Assembly (NCBI RefSeq): GCF_027947595.1
Contig: NZ_CP116257.1
Span: 1,240,001-1,304,000, forward strand
Source: Streptomyces lienomycini
GTDB taxonomy: Bacteria; Actinomycetota; Actinomycetes; Streptomycetales; Streptomycetaceae
Length of the DNA: 64,000 nt
Reading direction: 5' to 3'
Part shown: piece by piece, positions 45,070-55,051 of the stretch
How the letters are laid out: each line of letters opens with the position of its first letter
How positions within the stretch are numbered: the first letter of the stretch is position 1
Notes under the pieces: model-generated
The model's input: the letters and a program-made list of their open reading frames with translations, nothing else
Told to the model about the DNA's origin: nothing
Databases searched by the model: none
Position numbers and translations under genes: made by a program

Positions 45070-45231
45070 ATGGGTTCAGCCTTCTGCCCCAGTCGTGGCC
45101 GTGCCGACCTGGACTGGACGGTGCTGCACGCGGCGAAGACCGCCCCTATTCGGGCGGCGGGCGGACCGGATCGTCGTCTATCCTCCGATTCGAGCGGGAC
45201 CGGTCTCGGTCTCGCGACGTCACTGGAGGAG
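45070..45231 (+). other. N-terminal extension coding for the longer sigma-R form
   Basis: ATG 45070 with GGAGAGG upstream opens 54 codons in frame with sigR ([16 protein letters not shown] start). In S. coelicolor an unstable induced isoform carrying about 55 extra residues is made from the upstream promoter, and the length here agrees. TATCCT at 45179-45184 could be the -10 of the internal housekeeping promoter, but no good -35 is seen. Confidence 0.75.
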
Positions 45232-45911
<680 letters not shown>

Positions 45912-45915
<4 letters not shown>

Positions 45916-46223
45916 GCTGCGGAGAGCCGCACGAGACGGATTGCAGCGAAATCCTCGATCATCTCTACGAGTTCCTCGACAAGGAGATGCCGGACTCGGA
46001 CTGCGTGAAGTTCGAGCACCACTTCGAGGAGTGCTCGCCCTGCCTGGAGAAGTACGGGCTGGAGCAGGCCGTGAAGAAGCTGGTCAAGCGCTGCTGCGGA
46101 CAGGACGACGTGCCCGGTGACCTGCGGGCCAAGGTCATGGGCCGTCTGGACCTGATCCGCTCCGGGCAGTCCGTGCCCGAGCACGACGTGACGGCCGCGC
46201 CGTCGGCTTCCCAGGAGTCCTGA
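45912..46223 (+). CDS. rsrA: Redox-sensing zinc anti-sigma factor RsrA
   Basis: A 103-residue ZAS-family anti-sigma factor. Zinc and redox residues C11, H37, C41 and C44 stand at the same positions as in S. coelicolor RsrA ([13 protein letters not shown]). Extra cysteines C3, C31 and the pair in KRCCGQ are also present. Disulfide formation expels zinc and frees sigma-R. Start ATG 45912 overlaps the sigR stop by 4 bases, giving coupled synthesis. Confidence 0.97.
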
Positions 46224-46352
46224 GCAAGTCCTGAGCGGTTCCCACGCCGTTCCGAGTCACTCGTACGTGCTAATCCGCGGGTTATCTGCCCGCGGCCTCC
46301 CCGCCGCCGCCTAGGCTCCTGAGCCTGACAGGCATGGCCGGGGGAGGGGCTC

Positions 46353-47678
46353 ATGGACGCGGTACCGGCGCGGGCGCGTGCGTACGTCGCCTGTGTCGCC
46401 CTCGTCGCCCTGCTCAGCCTGCGCCCCCTGCCGTCGGTCCACGCGCCCTGGTGGGCGGTCCTGCTGCTCGCCGGGCTGTACGCGGGCTCCGAGCTGGTCG
46501 CGCGGTCCCGGTTCGTCGGCACCTGCTATCCCGTCCTGCTCGCCGGTGCCTTCCTGCTGCCGCCGCCCGCCGCGGCGCTCGTGGCCCTGCCCGGGGCCCT
46601 GCTCTCCCCGGTGCCGCGGCGACCGTTCGGCCTGCGGCGCGTCTGGCGGGCCGCGCAGCTGACCCTCGCCGTGTGGGCCGCCGCCTGCGTCCACTGGCGG
46701 CTCGACGGGCGGGACGCGGTCGTCGAGCCGGACTTCCCGTACGCGCTCCTGCCGGCCGGGGCCGCGGTGCTCGCGTTCTGCCTGGTGCTCACCCTGCTGG
46801 ACGGCGGGATCCTCGCCCTCGCCGACCGCGTGCCGGCCCGGCGGGCCTGGCGGGGGCTGTTCTCCCGGTCCCTCGCGCCGATCGCCGTGCACGGGCTCGC
46901 CGGACTGATGATGGCGGTCCTGTGGCGCAGCCCGTACGGTCCGGTGGCCGCGCTGCTCGTCCTGCTGCCCATGTGCGTGGCCTGGTGGGCGTTCGCCCAG
47001 TACCACCGCGAGCAGGCGGCGCACCAGGCGACCATCCGCGCGCTGGTGCAGGCCGTCGACATCAAGGACGGCTACACGCGCGGCCACAGTGAACGCGTCG
47101 GCCGGGCCTCGATGATGATCGCCCACGAACTGGGCATGGACGGCGAACGCGTCGAGACCCTCCGCTTCGCCGGGATCCTGCACGACGTCGGCAAGCTCGG
47201 CGTGCCCACCCGGCTGCTGCGCAAGGACGGGCCGCTGACGCCCGAGGAGCGGCGGGTGATCGAACTGCACCCCGAGTACGGGCACGAGATGGTCCGCGGA
47301 ATCCGCTTCCTGGGAGAGGCCCGCGCCGCCGTCCTCCACCACCACGAACGGCTGGACGGCAGCGGCTACCCCTACGGACTGGCCGGCGACCGGATCCCCG
47401 AGTCGGCGCGGGTGGTGGCCGTGGCCGACGCCTTCGACGCGATGACGTCCACCCGCTCCTACAGCAGGGCCCGCCCCGTCGCCGCGGCGCTGGAGGAGCT
47501 CCAGCGGTGCGCCGGACGGCAGTTCGACCCCCGGATGGTGCGGGCACTGGTCCGTGCCCTCGCCCGCCACGGCTGGCGCCCGTCCGTGACGGCGGACGGC
47601 ATGTCGGCCCTCCCCGCCGCCCCGTCACCCGGCCTCGACGAGGGCGCGCGGGACAGCGTCGGCAAGGGGGCGCCGTGA
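46353..47678 (+). CDS. Membrane HD-GYP domain protein
   Basis: A 441-residue protein. About six to seven transmembrane helices occupy residues 8-220. The HD-GYP domain follows: HSERVGRASMMIAHELG, ILHDVGKLGVP (HD), HPEYGHEMV, VLHHHERLDGSGYPYGL (GYP) and ADAFDAMTS. HD-GYP domains hydrolyse cyclic di-GMP or related dinucleotides; all metal residues look intact. Start ATG 46353 has GGGGAGGGG upstream. The neighbouring gene is a paralogue with a degenerate HD domain. The input sensed by the membrane part is unknown. Confidence 0.9.
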   Translation: MDAVPARARAYVACVALVALLSLRPLPSVHAPWWAVLLLAGLYAGSELVARSRFVGTCYPVLLAGAFLLPPPAAALVALPGALLSPVPRRPFGLRRVWRAAQLTLAVWAAACVHWRLDGRDAVVEPDFPYALLPAGAAVLAFCLVLTLLDGGILALADRVPARRAWRGLFSRSLAPIAVHGLAGLMMAVLWRSPYGPVAALLVLLPMCVAWWAFAQYHREQAAHQATIRALVQAVDIKDGYTRGHSERVGRASMMIAHELGMDGERVETLRFAGILHDVGKLGVPTRLLRKDGPLTPEERRVIELHPEYGHEMVRGIRFLGEARAAVLHHHERLDGSGYPYGLAGDRIPESARVVAVADAFDAMTSTRSYSRARPVAAALEELQRCAGRQFDPRMVRALVRALARHGWRPSVTADGMSALPAAPSPGLDEGARDSVGKGAP

Positions 47679-47783
47679 CGGAGGCGGGAGTCCCCCGCGC
47701 GCGAACGGGGAGCGCGGGCCGGCGGCTCCCGGCGGAGCGACGCGGCGGCGCGGAGCGTGCCGGCCGTGCGGGCCGGGGGCGCC

Positions 47784-49121
47784 ATGACGCCGCCCTTCCG
47801 GTCGCGGATCCCGCTGTCCTTCCCGGCCCCGCCCCGGCGGGAGCGCCAGGCCACGGGGACGAGGACCGGCGCCCCACCCCGGTCCCCGGTCCCGCCGGCG
47901 CTGCTCCTCGTCCCCGGCTGCGCCGGGCTCCTCGCGCTCGGGTGCCTCGCCTCCGTGCTGTGGTCGGGACCCGAGCAGCGGCCCGTCGCGCTCGCCTTCG
48001 GGGCCCTCGTCGCCCTCGGCGAGTTGACCCGGCGGACCGGCGCCGAGGCCCGGGAGGCGGCTCCGCTCGGAGCCGCCGGAGCACTGGCGTACGCGCTGCT
48101 CGGAGACGTCGCCGGGCAGCCGGCGCACCACGGCGCCGCCCAGACCGTCACCGTCGTGCTCGCCGCCTCACTGCTCGGCAGCGTGCCCCACGTGGCCCGC
48201 GGTGACGGACCCGTCCTCGAACACCTGGCGCGACGCGTACTCACCGTCGCCTTCGCCGCCGTGTGCTTCCAGCCGCTGTCCAACCAGGGGGTCTTCCGCG
48301 ACTGGGGCGGCCCCGCCTACGCGCTGCTGCTGATCGCGCTGCTCGCCCTGACCACGCTGTGCGACGCCGTACTCGCCGCGGCACCCGCGCACGTGCGCAC
48401 CGGTTGGCCCTTCGGACCGCTGCTGCGGGACGAGCTGCGCGGCATGGTCGGGATCACCTCCGCGGTGTGCGCCACCGGCGCCGTGATGGCGCTCGCGGTG
48501 AGCGTCGCGGGCCTGTGGGCGCTGCCCGTCTTCTCGGTGCCCCTGCTGCTCGCCCAGCTGTCCTACCGCCGCTACGCCGCCGTCCGCGCCACCTACCGGC
48601 AGACCATCGCCTCCCTGGCCCGCGCCACCGAGATCGCCGGCTACACCCCGGCCGGGCACGCCCACCGCGTCGCCGAACTCGGCGTGGCCGTCGGACGGGA
48701 CCTGGGGCTGACCGGGACCGAACTGACCGTGCTCGAATACGCGGCCCTCATGCACGACATCGGCCAGCTGAGCCTCGTCGACCCGGTCCCGGCGGGAGCC
48801 ACCGCCGGCCTGCCCCTCGCCGAACAGCGGCGGATCGCGCTGCTCGGCGGCGCCGTCGTCCGCCAGACCGGCGTCGAGGCGGCCGTCGCGGTGGTGGTGG
48901 AGCGGCAGGCCGACCCCTGCCGGGAACAGCCGGTCGCGGCCCGGATCGTGCGCGTCGTGAACGCCTACGAGGAGAAGGCGCGCGACGCCGGTCCGGGCGG
49001 TGTCCTGACGGCGCTGGAGGAGCTGCGCCTGGCCACCGCCGGCGACTACGCTCCCGAGGTGGTGGAGGCACTGGCCCGGGTCCTTTCCCGCGGCAGCCTT
49101 ACCATGCGCACGGCTGGGTAA
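47784..49121 (+). CDS. Membrane HD-domain protein, GYP motif degenerate
   Basis: A 445-residue protein starting at ATG 47784, with an alternative in-frame GTG 47757. It has several transmembrane helices and a C-terminal HD domain (GHAHRVAELGVAVGRDLG; LMHDIGQLSLVDP). The GYP segment of its neighbour is replaced by VVVERQADPCREQP, so the second half of the metal site is lost. It may bind rather than cleave dinucleotide, or act on another phosphoester. Gene order and membrane topology suggest it pairs with the upstream HD-GYP protein. Confidence 0.82.
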   Translation: MTPPFRSRIPLSFPAPPRRERQATGTRTGAPPRSPVPPALLLVPGCAGLLALGCLASVLWSGPEQRPVALAFGALVALGELTRRTGAEAREAAPLGAAGALAYALLGDVAGQPAHHGAAQTVTVVLAASLLGSVPHVARGDGPVLEHLARRVLTVAFAAVCFQPLSNQGVFRDWGGPAYALLLIALLALTTLCDAVLAAAPAHVRTGWPFGPLLRDELRGMVGITSAVCATGAVMALAVSVAGLWALPVFSVPLLLAQLSYRRYAAVRATYRQTIASLARATEIAGYTPAGHAHRVAELGVAVGRDLGLTGTELTVLEYAALMHDIGQLSLVDPVPAGATAGLPLAEQRRIALLGGAVVRQTGVEAAVAVVVERQADPCREQPVAARIVRVVNAYEEKARDAGPGGVLTALEELRLATAGDYAPEVVEALARVLSRGSLTMRTAG

Positions 49122-49235
49122 CCCATGGGTAATGAGCGCCCCTACAGCCGTACGTGGTTTGATGCCCGGGAGAGGGTGTCCGGGGGCGCGAAAGGCACAG
49201 CCAGCCCACTGAAACGGAACTGGCAGGCGGGAATC

Positions 49236-50216
49236 GTGAGGATCTTCGGCAAGGCACGGCACCGGCCCTCCGCCTCCTGGCGGCAGGCCACCGACCGCGC
49301 GTTCACGCTGATCGGCGACGGTCGCTACGACGACGCGGGGGCGCTGCTGACGCGGGCGGCGGACCTGGAGCCCTGGCTGTCGGAGTCCTGGTTCAACCTG
49401 GCCCTGCTGCACAAGTTCCGCCACGACTGGGAGCAGGCGAGGGCGGCCGGTCTGCGGGCCGTGGCGCTGCTCGGCCGGGACACCGGAGCGCCCGACTGGT
49501 GGAACGTCGGCATCGCCGCGACCGCCCTGCAGGACTGGCCCCTGGCCCGCCGGGCCTGGCAGGCCTACGGGCTGCGCGCCCCCGGAGACGCCACGGACGC
49601 CGGTGAGCCGCTCGGCATGGACCTCGGCAGCGCGGCCGTACGACTGTCCCCGGAAGGCGAGGCGGAGGTCGTGTGGGGGCGGCGGCTGGACCCCGCCCGC
49701 GTCGAAGTGCTGTCCATCCCGCTGCCGTCCTCCGGGCGGCGCTGGGGCGAGGTCGTCCTGCACGACGGGGTGCCGCACGGCGAGCGGACGACGTCGGCCG
49801 GGCACTCCTACCCCGTCTTCGACGAGATCGAGCTGTGGGCGCCCTCGCCCGTGCCCACCTGGGTGGTCCTCCTGGAGGCCGCCACCGAGTCCGACCGGGA
49901 CGCCCTGGAGCAGCTGGCCGCCGACGCCGGGTTCGCCGCCGAGGACTGGTCGTCCTCCGTCCGGCTGCTGTGCCGGATGTGCTCGGAGTCCCGGATGCCG
50001 TCCGACGAGGGCGAGGGCGAGCACCTCGACCCGCACGACCACAGCGAACCCGGCCACCCCGGGCCGCTGGGGCACCGCACCGACGGGCAGCTGTGGGTGC
50101 CGGAGCGGGAGTGCGGGGTGGCGGCGCCGGCCGGGCTGGTGAAGGGGTTGCTGGACGGCTGGGTGGCCGACAGCCCGGACTCGCGCGACTGGCGGGACCT
50201 GGAAGAGGTCTGCTGA
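49236..50216 (+). CDS. Tetratricopeptide-repeat protein
   Basis: A 326-residue protein with TPR helices in the first 130 residues (ASWRQATDRAFTLIGDGRYD; WFNLALLHKFRHDWEQARAA). A conserved C-terminal domain follows (GHSYPVFDEIELWAPSPVPT; LLCRMCSESRMPSD), with Cys/His residues that may bind metal. The family is conserved across Streptomyces next to peptide deformylase. Start GTG 49236 begins VRIFGKARHRPS, where conservation I recall begins; ATG 49125 in frame would add 37 poorly conserved residues. Function unknown. Confidence 0.82.
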   Translation: MRIFGKARHRPSASWRQATDRAFTLIGDGRYDDAGALLTRAADLEPWLSESWFNLALLHKFRHDWEQARAAGLRAVALLGRDTGAPDWWNVGIAATALQDWPLARRAWQAYGLRAPGDATDAGEPLGMDLGSAAVRLSPEGEAEVVWGRRLDPARVEVLSIPLPSSGRRWGEVVLHDGVPHGERTTSAGHSYPVFDEIELWAPSPVPTWVVLLEAATESDRDALEQLAADAGFAAEDWSSSVRLLCRMCSESRMPSDEGEGEHLDPHDHSEPGHPGPLGHRTDGQLWVPERECGVAAPAGLVKGLLDGWVADSPDSRDWRDLEEVC

Positions 50217-50369
50217 GGTTTTCCTACGAGTGCGGCCACGTCGTGGCTGGTCGCGCCCACGCTGCGGAGCCGCATGGCGACACTGGCCCGCGCCCCTTTC
50301 GGGGGCGTGCCCCCCGTACCCTGTATCAAGCATCAACCTCGGTTTCACCCAGGAAGGCATACGTCGGTC

Positions 50370-51020
50370 ATGGCCCAGCAGGACACCGATCAGCAGCACC
50401 CGGGCGTGCTCCCCGTGGACGACGAGGGGTTCGTCGTCGACACCGAGGACTGCGAGGAGCGTGAGGCCGACTGGCGCGGGCGCGGCACCTCGCGTCCGAT
50501 CACGGTGGTCGGCAATCCGGTGCTGCACAAGGAGTGCGAGGACGTCACCGACTTCGGCGAGGAGTTCCAGCAGCTGGTGGCCGACATGTTCGCCAGCCAG
50601 CGCACCGCCGAGGGCGTGGGCCTGGCCGCCAACCAGATCGGCGTCTCCCGGAAGGTCTTCGTCTACGACTGCCCCGACGACGAGGGCGTCCGCCACGTCG
50701 GCGTGGTCTGCAACCCCAAGCTGGTCGAACTGCCCGCCGACAGCCGCCGCCTGGACGACAGCAACGAGGGCTGCCTGTCCGTGCCGACCGCCTACGCGCC
50801 GCTCGCCCGCCCCGACTACGCCGAGGTGACCGGGCAGGACGAGCAGGGCAACCCGGTCAAGGTGCGCGGCACCGGGTACTTCGCACGGTGTTTGCAGCAC
50901 GAGACGGACCACCTGTACGGGTACCTGTACATCGACCGGCTCTCCAAGCGCGAACGCAAGGACGCACTGCGGCAGATGGCCGAGAACGAGCCCCGCTACC
51001 CCGTGGTCGCGAACGACTGA
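50370..51020 (+). CDS. def: Peptide deformylase
   Basis: A 216-residue deformylase with all three motifs: [15 protein letters not shown] and HETDHLYG (H, C, H zinc ligands and catalytic Glu). It removes formyl groups from nascent proteins. The N-terminal 45 residues are acidic and longer than in E. coli Def. Start ATG 50370 has AGGAAGG about 12 bases upstream. Followed by a terminator hairpin. Confidence 0.96.
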   Translation: MAQQDTDQQHPGVLPVDDEGFVVDTEDCEEREADWRGRGTSRPITVVGNPVLHKECEDVTDFGEEFQQLVADMFASQRTAEGVGLAANQIGVSRKVFVYDCPDDEGVRHVGVVCNPKLVELPADSRRLDDSNEGCLSVPTAYAPLARPDYAEVTGQDEQGNPVKVRGTGYFARCLQHETDHLYGYLYIDRLSKRERKDALRQMAENEPRYPVVAND

Positions 51021-51053
51021 CACCGCCTCACCCGCCTCACGTCTCCCATGCGC

Positions 51054-51090
51054 ACGGCGCCTGTCCGGGTCTTCCCCGGGCAGGCGCCGT
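51054..51090 (+). terminator. Terminator after def
   Basis: A 16-bp stem with one G-T pair (51054-51069 with 51075-51090) and a 5-base loop, followed by ttcgtctgtg. Confidence 0.75.
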
Positions 51091-51279
51091 TCGTCTGTGC
51101 GCGCCAGTGGAAAGCCGCCACACAACAGGAGAATTCCGGCACCGAGGGGTAGTGAATGAAGCAAATCCGTTCCCAGAACGGTCAGTTGTGGTGCTGAATG
51201 GGAAGTGCGGGGATACGCAACGGCGCACGCCCCGCTCAGCGAGAGGGGTGCGCCACCGGCGGCTGAGAGGGGTTTGTTC

Positions 51280-52365
51280 GTGCATGCTTTCTCACACGGC
51301 ACCACAGCGACACCGACCGCGATCGCAGTACCGCCATCGCTCCGTCTTCCGGTGATCGAGGCGGCATTTCCCCGGAAACTGCATCCGTATTGGCCCAAGC
51401 TCCAGGAGACGACCCGCGCCTGGCTGCTCGAAAAGCGGCTCATGCCGGCGGACAAGGTCGCGGAATATGCCGATGGCCTGTGCTACACGGACCTCATGGC
51501 GGGGTACTACCTGGGCGCCCCCGACGAGGTCATGCAGGCGATAGCGGACTACAGCGCGTGGTTCTTCGTCTGGGACGACCGGCACGACCGCGACATCGTC
51601 CACGGCCGTTCCGCCGCCTGGGGGCGGCTGCGCGGCCGCCTGCACACTGCGCTGGACTCACCCGGGGACCATCTGCACCACGAGGACGCGCTGGTGGCCG
51701 GGTTCGCCGACAGCGTGCGGCGGCTCTACGCCTTCCTGCCCCGGACGTGGAACGACCGGTTCGCCCGGCACTTCCACGCGGTGATCGAGGCGTACGACCG
51801 TGAATTCCACAACCGCACCCGCACCATCGTGCCCGGCGTCGAGGAGTACCTCGAACTGCGCCGGCTCACGTTCGCGCACTGGATCTGGACGGATCTGCTG
51901 GAACCCAGCTCGGGCCGCGAACTCCCGGACCCGGTAAGGAAACACCCGGCATATCGCCGGGCGGCGCTGCTGAGTCAGGAATTCGCCGCCTGGTACAACG
52001 ACCTCTGCTCACTTCCGAAGGAGATCGCGGGAGACGAGGTCCATAATCTCGGCATCAGCCTCATCACGCATCATTCACTCACGCTGGAAGAAGCCATCGC
52101 AGAAGTCCGGCGACGCGTCGAGGAATGCATCACCGAATTCCTCGAAGTGGAACAGGACGCCTTACGGTTCGCCGACGAACTCGCCGACGGAACCGTGCAC
52201 GGAAAGGAACTGAGCGGCGCCGTGCGGGCCAACGTCGGCAATATGCGGAACTGGTTCAGTTCCGTCTACTGGTTCCACCACGAGTCCGGCCGGTACATGG
52301 TCGACAGCTGGGACGACCGGTCCACGCCCCCGTACGTCAACAACGAAGCGGCAGGTGAGAAATGA
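51280..52365 (+). CDS. Epi-isozizaene synthase (class I sesquiterpene cyclase)
   Basis: A 361-residue terpene synthase, the length known for S. coelicolor EIZS. Mg-binding motifs are DDRHD in [11 protein letters not shown] and the NSE triad in NDLCSLPKE; the C-terminal RY pair ([10 protein letters not shown]) is present. It cyclises farnesyl diphosphate to (+)-epi-isozizaene. Start GTG 51280 has GAGAGG upstream. An in-frame TTA leucine codon at 52162-52164 is the only one I noticed in this window, so translation may depend on bldA tRNA. Its stop overlaps the P450 start (ATGA). Confidence 0.96.
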   Translation: MHAFSHGTTATPTAIAVPPSLRLPVIEAAFPRKLHPYWPKLQETTRAWLLEKRLMPADKVAEYADGLCYTDLMAGYYLGAPDEVMQAIADYSAWFFVWDDRHDRDIVHGRSAAWGRLRGRLHTALDSPGDHLHHEDALVAGFADSVRRLYAFLPRTWNDRFARHFHAVIEAYDREFHNRTRTIVPGVEEYLELRRLTFAHWIWTDLLEPSSGRELPDPVRKHPAYRRAALLSQEFAAWYNDLCSLPKEIAGDEVHNLGISLITHHSLTLEEAIAEVRRRVEECITEFLEVEQDALRFADELADGTVHGKELSGAVRANVGNMRNWFSSVYWFHHESGRYMVDSWDDRSTPPYVNNEAAGEK

Positions 52366-53738
52366 CCGTCGAGTCCGTCAACCCCGAGACCCGCTCACAG
52401 GCGGCACCGGAACTGCGCGAGCCACCCGTCGCGGGCGGCGGTGTGCCGCTGCTCGGCCACGGCTGGAGGCTGGCCCGCGACCCGCTGGCCTTCATGTCCC
52501 AACTGCGCGACCACGGCGACATCGTGCGCATCAAGCTCGGCCCGAAGACCGTCTACGCGGTCACGAACCCGGAGCTCACCGGCGCCCTCGCGCTGAGCCC
52601 CGACTACCACATAGCCGGCCCGCTCTGGGAGTCGCTGGAGGGACTGCTCGGCAAGGAGGGCGTGGCGACCGCCAACGGCCCGCTCCACCGCCGCCAGCGG
52701 CGCACCATCCAGCCGGCGTTCCGGCTCGACGCCATCCCCGCCTACGGCCCGATCATGGAGGAGGAGGCCCACGCGCTCGTCGAGCGCTGGCAGTCGGGGC
52801 GGACCGTCGACGCCACCTCCGAGTCCTTCCGGGTCGCGGTGCGCGTCGCCGCCCGCTGCCTGTTGCGCGGACAGTACATGGACGAGCGGGCCGAGCGGCT
52901 GTGCGTGGCGCTCGCCACCGTCTTCCGGGGCATGTACCGGCGGATGGTCGTCCCGCTCGGACCGCTGTACCGGCTGCCGCTTCCGGCCAACCGCCGATTC
53001 AACGACGCGTTGGCCGATCTGCACCTGCTGGTCGACGAGATCATCGCCGAGCGTCGCGCATCCGGTCAAAAGCCGGACGATTTGCTCACGGCATTGCTGG
53101 AGGCGAAGGACGACAATGGTGACCCGATCGGGGAACAGGAGATCCACGACCAGGTCGTCGCGATACTCACCCCCGGAAGTGAAACCATTGCCTCCACGAT
53201 CATGTGGTTGCTCCAGGCACTTGCCGCGCATCCGGAACATGCCGACCGCATACGCGACGAAGTCGAAGCGGTCACCGGCGGACGCCCCGTGGCATTCGAA
53301 GACGTCCGCGCGCTCACGCACACCGGCAATGTCATCGTCGAGGCCATGCGTTTGCGGCCGGCCGTATGGGTATTGACGCGGCGTGCGATGGCCGAGAGTG
53401 AACTCGGTGGCTATCGCATTCCGGCCGGGGCGGACATCATCTACAGTCCGTATGCAATCCAACGCGATCCGAAGTCGTACGACGACAACCTGGAGTTCGA
53501 CCCCGACCGGTGGCTCCCGGAACGCGCGAAGAATGTTCCGAAATACGCCATGAAGCCGTTCAGTGCCGGCAAACGGAAGTGCCCGAGTGACCACTTCTCG
53601 ATGGCGCAGCTGACTCTGATCACGGCCGCGCTCGCCACCAGGTACCGCTTCGAGCAGGTGGCGGGCTCGAACGACGCCGTCCGGGTCGGCATCACCCTGC
53701 GGCCGCACGACCTGCTGGTCAGGCCGGTGGAGAGGTGA
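52362..53738 (+). CDS. cyp170A1: Cytochrome P450 CYP170A-type (albaflavenone synthase)
   Basis: A 458-residue P450. I-helix [12 protein letters not shown], ExxR in VEAMRLRP and heme loop [11 protein letters not shown] with the Cys ligand. Downstream of EIZS, CYP170A1 oxidises epi-isozizaene in two steps to albaflavenone. The known moonlighting farnesene-synthase motif DDNGD is visible in [11 protein letters not shown]. Start ATG 52362 overlaps EIZS. The segment 53050-53560 uses more A/T-ending codons than neighbours. It converges with the AraC-type gene with only 3 bases between stops and no visible terminator. Confidence 0.93.
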   Translation: MTVESVNPETRSQAAPELREPPVAGGGVPLLGHGWRLARDPLAFMSQLRDHGDIVRIKLGPKTVYAVTNPELTGALALSPDYHIAGPLWESLEGLLGKEGVATANGPLHRRQRRTIQPAFRLDAIPAYGPIMEEEAHALVERWQSGRTVDATSESFRVAVRVAARCLLRGQYMDERAERLCVALATVFRGMYRRMVVPLGPLYRLPLPANRRFNDALADLHLLVDEIIAERRASGQKPDDLLTALLEAKDDNGDPIGEQEIHDQVVAILTPGSETIASTIMWLLQALAAHPEHADRIRDEVEAVTGGRPVAFEDVRALTHTGNVIVEAMRLRPAVWVLTRRAMAESELGGYRIPAGADIIYSPYAIQRDPKSYDDNLEFDPDRWLPERAKNVPKYAMKPFSAGKRKCPSDHFSMAQLTLITAALATRYRFEQVAGSNDAVRVGITLRPHDLLVRPVER

Positions 53739-53741
53739 CGC

Positions 53742-54710
53742 TCAGGCGGCGGCCTCCGGGCCTCGGAAGGCACGCCGGTAGGCGTGCGGGGTGGTGCCCA
53801 GGGCCCGGGTGAACTGGTGCCTCAGGGCCGCCGCCGTACCGAAACCGGTGCGCCAGGCGATCGTGTCCATCGTCTCGTCCGTCGCCTCCAGCAGTTGCTG
53901 GGCCAGCAGCACCCGCTGGCGCAGGATCCACCGGTAGGGGGTCGTCCCCGTCTCCTGCTGGAAGCGGCGGGCGAAGGTGCGCGGCGACATGTGCGCCCGG
54001 ACGGCGAGCTGTTCGACGGTGACCTCCTCGTCGAGGTGCTGCTCCATCCAGGCCAGCACCTCGCCGACGGTGTCGCAGGAGGAGCGCGGCAGCGGCCGTT
54101 CGATGTACTGCGCCTGCCCGCCGTCCCGGTGCGGCGGCACCACCATGCGCCGGGCGATCCGGTTGGCGACCTCCGGCCCCTGCTCCTTGCGCACGATGTG
54201 GAGACAGGCGTCGATGCCCGCGGCGGTCCCGGCCGAGGTGATCACCGGGTCCTCGTCGACGTAGAGCACGTCCGGCGAGACCCGGGCCCCCGGATACTGC
54301 CGGGCCAGCTCGGCCGCGTGGTGCCAGTGCACCGCGCACCGCCGCCCGTCCAGGAGTCCGGCGGCGGCCAGCACGAAGACCCCGGAGCACACGCTCAGGA
54401 CGCGTGCGCCCCGGTCCACGGCCTGCCGCAGGGCGTTAAGCAGTGCGGGCGGGTAGTCCCGGCGGACGAAGTCGCTGCCCGCCGGCACGGCGATCAGGTC
54501 GGCCTCCGCCAGCCGGTCGAGACCGTACGGCGTGCGGACGGAGAGCCCGCCGACATGGGTGCTCAGCGTCGGGCCCTCCGCCGACACCACCGCGAAGTCG
54601 TACTTCGGCAGGCCCTCGTCGGTCCGGTCGATGCCGAAGACCTCACAGACGACGCCCAGTTCGAAAGGGTGCACCCCGTCCAGCAGGACCGCGGCCACGT
54701 TCTGCAACAT
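53742..54710 (-). CDS. AraC-family regulator with GATase-1-like domain (NrdS-type position)
   Basis: A 322-residue GlxA-type regulator. An N-terminal DJ-1/PfpI-like domain carries the nucleophile-elbow-like VLSVCSGVFVLAAAGLLDG. Two AraC helix-turn-helix motifs follow (VTVEQLAVRAHMSPRTFARRF; DTIAWRTGFGTAAALRHQF, each about 20 residues). It lies downstream of nrdB on the same strand. The S. coelicolor nrdABS operon ends with an AraC-like gene nrdS, which this matches in position. A gap of 253 bases separates it from nrdB, so cotranscription is probable but not shown. Start ATG 54710. Confidence 0.82.
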   Translation of the reverse strand: MLQNVAAVLLDGVHPFELGVVCEVFGIDRTDEGLPKYDFAVVSAEGPTLSTHVGGLSVRTPYGLDRLAEADLIAVPAGSDFVRRDYPPALLNALRQAVDRGARVLSVCSGVFVLAAAGLLDGRRCAVHWHHAAELARQYPGARVSPDVLYVDEDPVITSAGTAAGIDACLHIVRKEQGPEVANRIARRMVVPPHRDGGQAQYIERPLPRSSCDTVGEVLAWMEQHLDEEVTVEQLAVRAHMSPRTFARRFQQETGTTPYRWILRQRVLLAQQLLEATDETMDTIAWRTGFGTAAALRHQFTRALGTTPHAYRRAFRGPEAAA

Positions 54711-54802
54711 GCCGCCAGTGTGCCCCGGAAGTGGCAGGAAATCGAGGCCCTACGGCAGTCCTGCCACTCCCGGTAAGGAGTATCCGACGCGACAGTGGTG
54801 TC

Positions 54803-55051
54803 ATGAACGGAAACCAGATCGAAGCCCTCGTCGGAATGCTCGCGACCTTCGGACTCCTCGTCCTCATGGTCCTCCCGTCGGTGATCGGCATCGTGCGCGA
54901 CAAGCGCGTCGACCGCCGCATCAGGCAGGCCCAGGAGGACAGGGGCGAGAGGAACCGGCCGAGTCAGAAGTCCTCGTCCAGGTCGACGGTGCCCTCCACC
55001 GCCACCTGGTACGCCGAAGGACGCCGCTCGAAGAAGTTGGTCAGCTCCTGA
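54803..55051 (+). CDS. Small membrane protein, 82 aa, overlapping nrdB 3' end
   Basis: ATG 54803 opens a frame with one transmembrane helix (LVGMLATFGLLVLMVLPSVIG) and a basic, charged tail (RDKRVDRRIRQAQEDRGERNR). The stop at 55051 lies 88 bases inside the opposite-strand nrdB gene. The helix and charge pattern look like a real small protein, but the C-terminal 30 residues are antisense to nrdB. No ribosome site is seen (leaderless?). Function unknown. Confidence 0.5.
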   Translation: MNGNQIEALVGMLATFGLLVLMVLPSVIGIVRDKRVDRRIRQAQEDRGERNRPSQKSSSRSTVPSTATWYAEGRRSKKLVSS

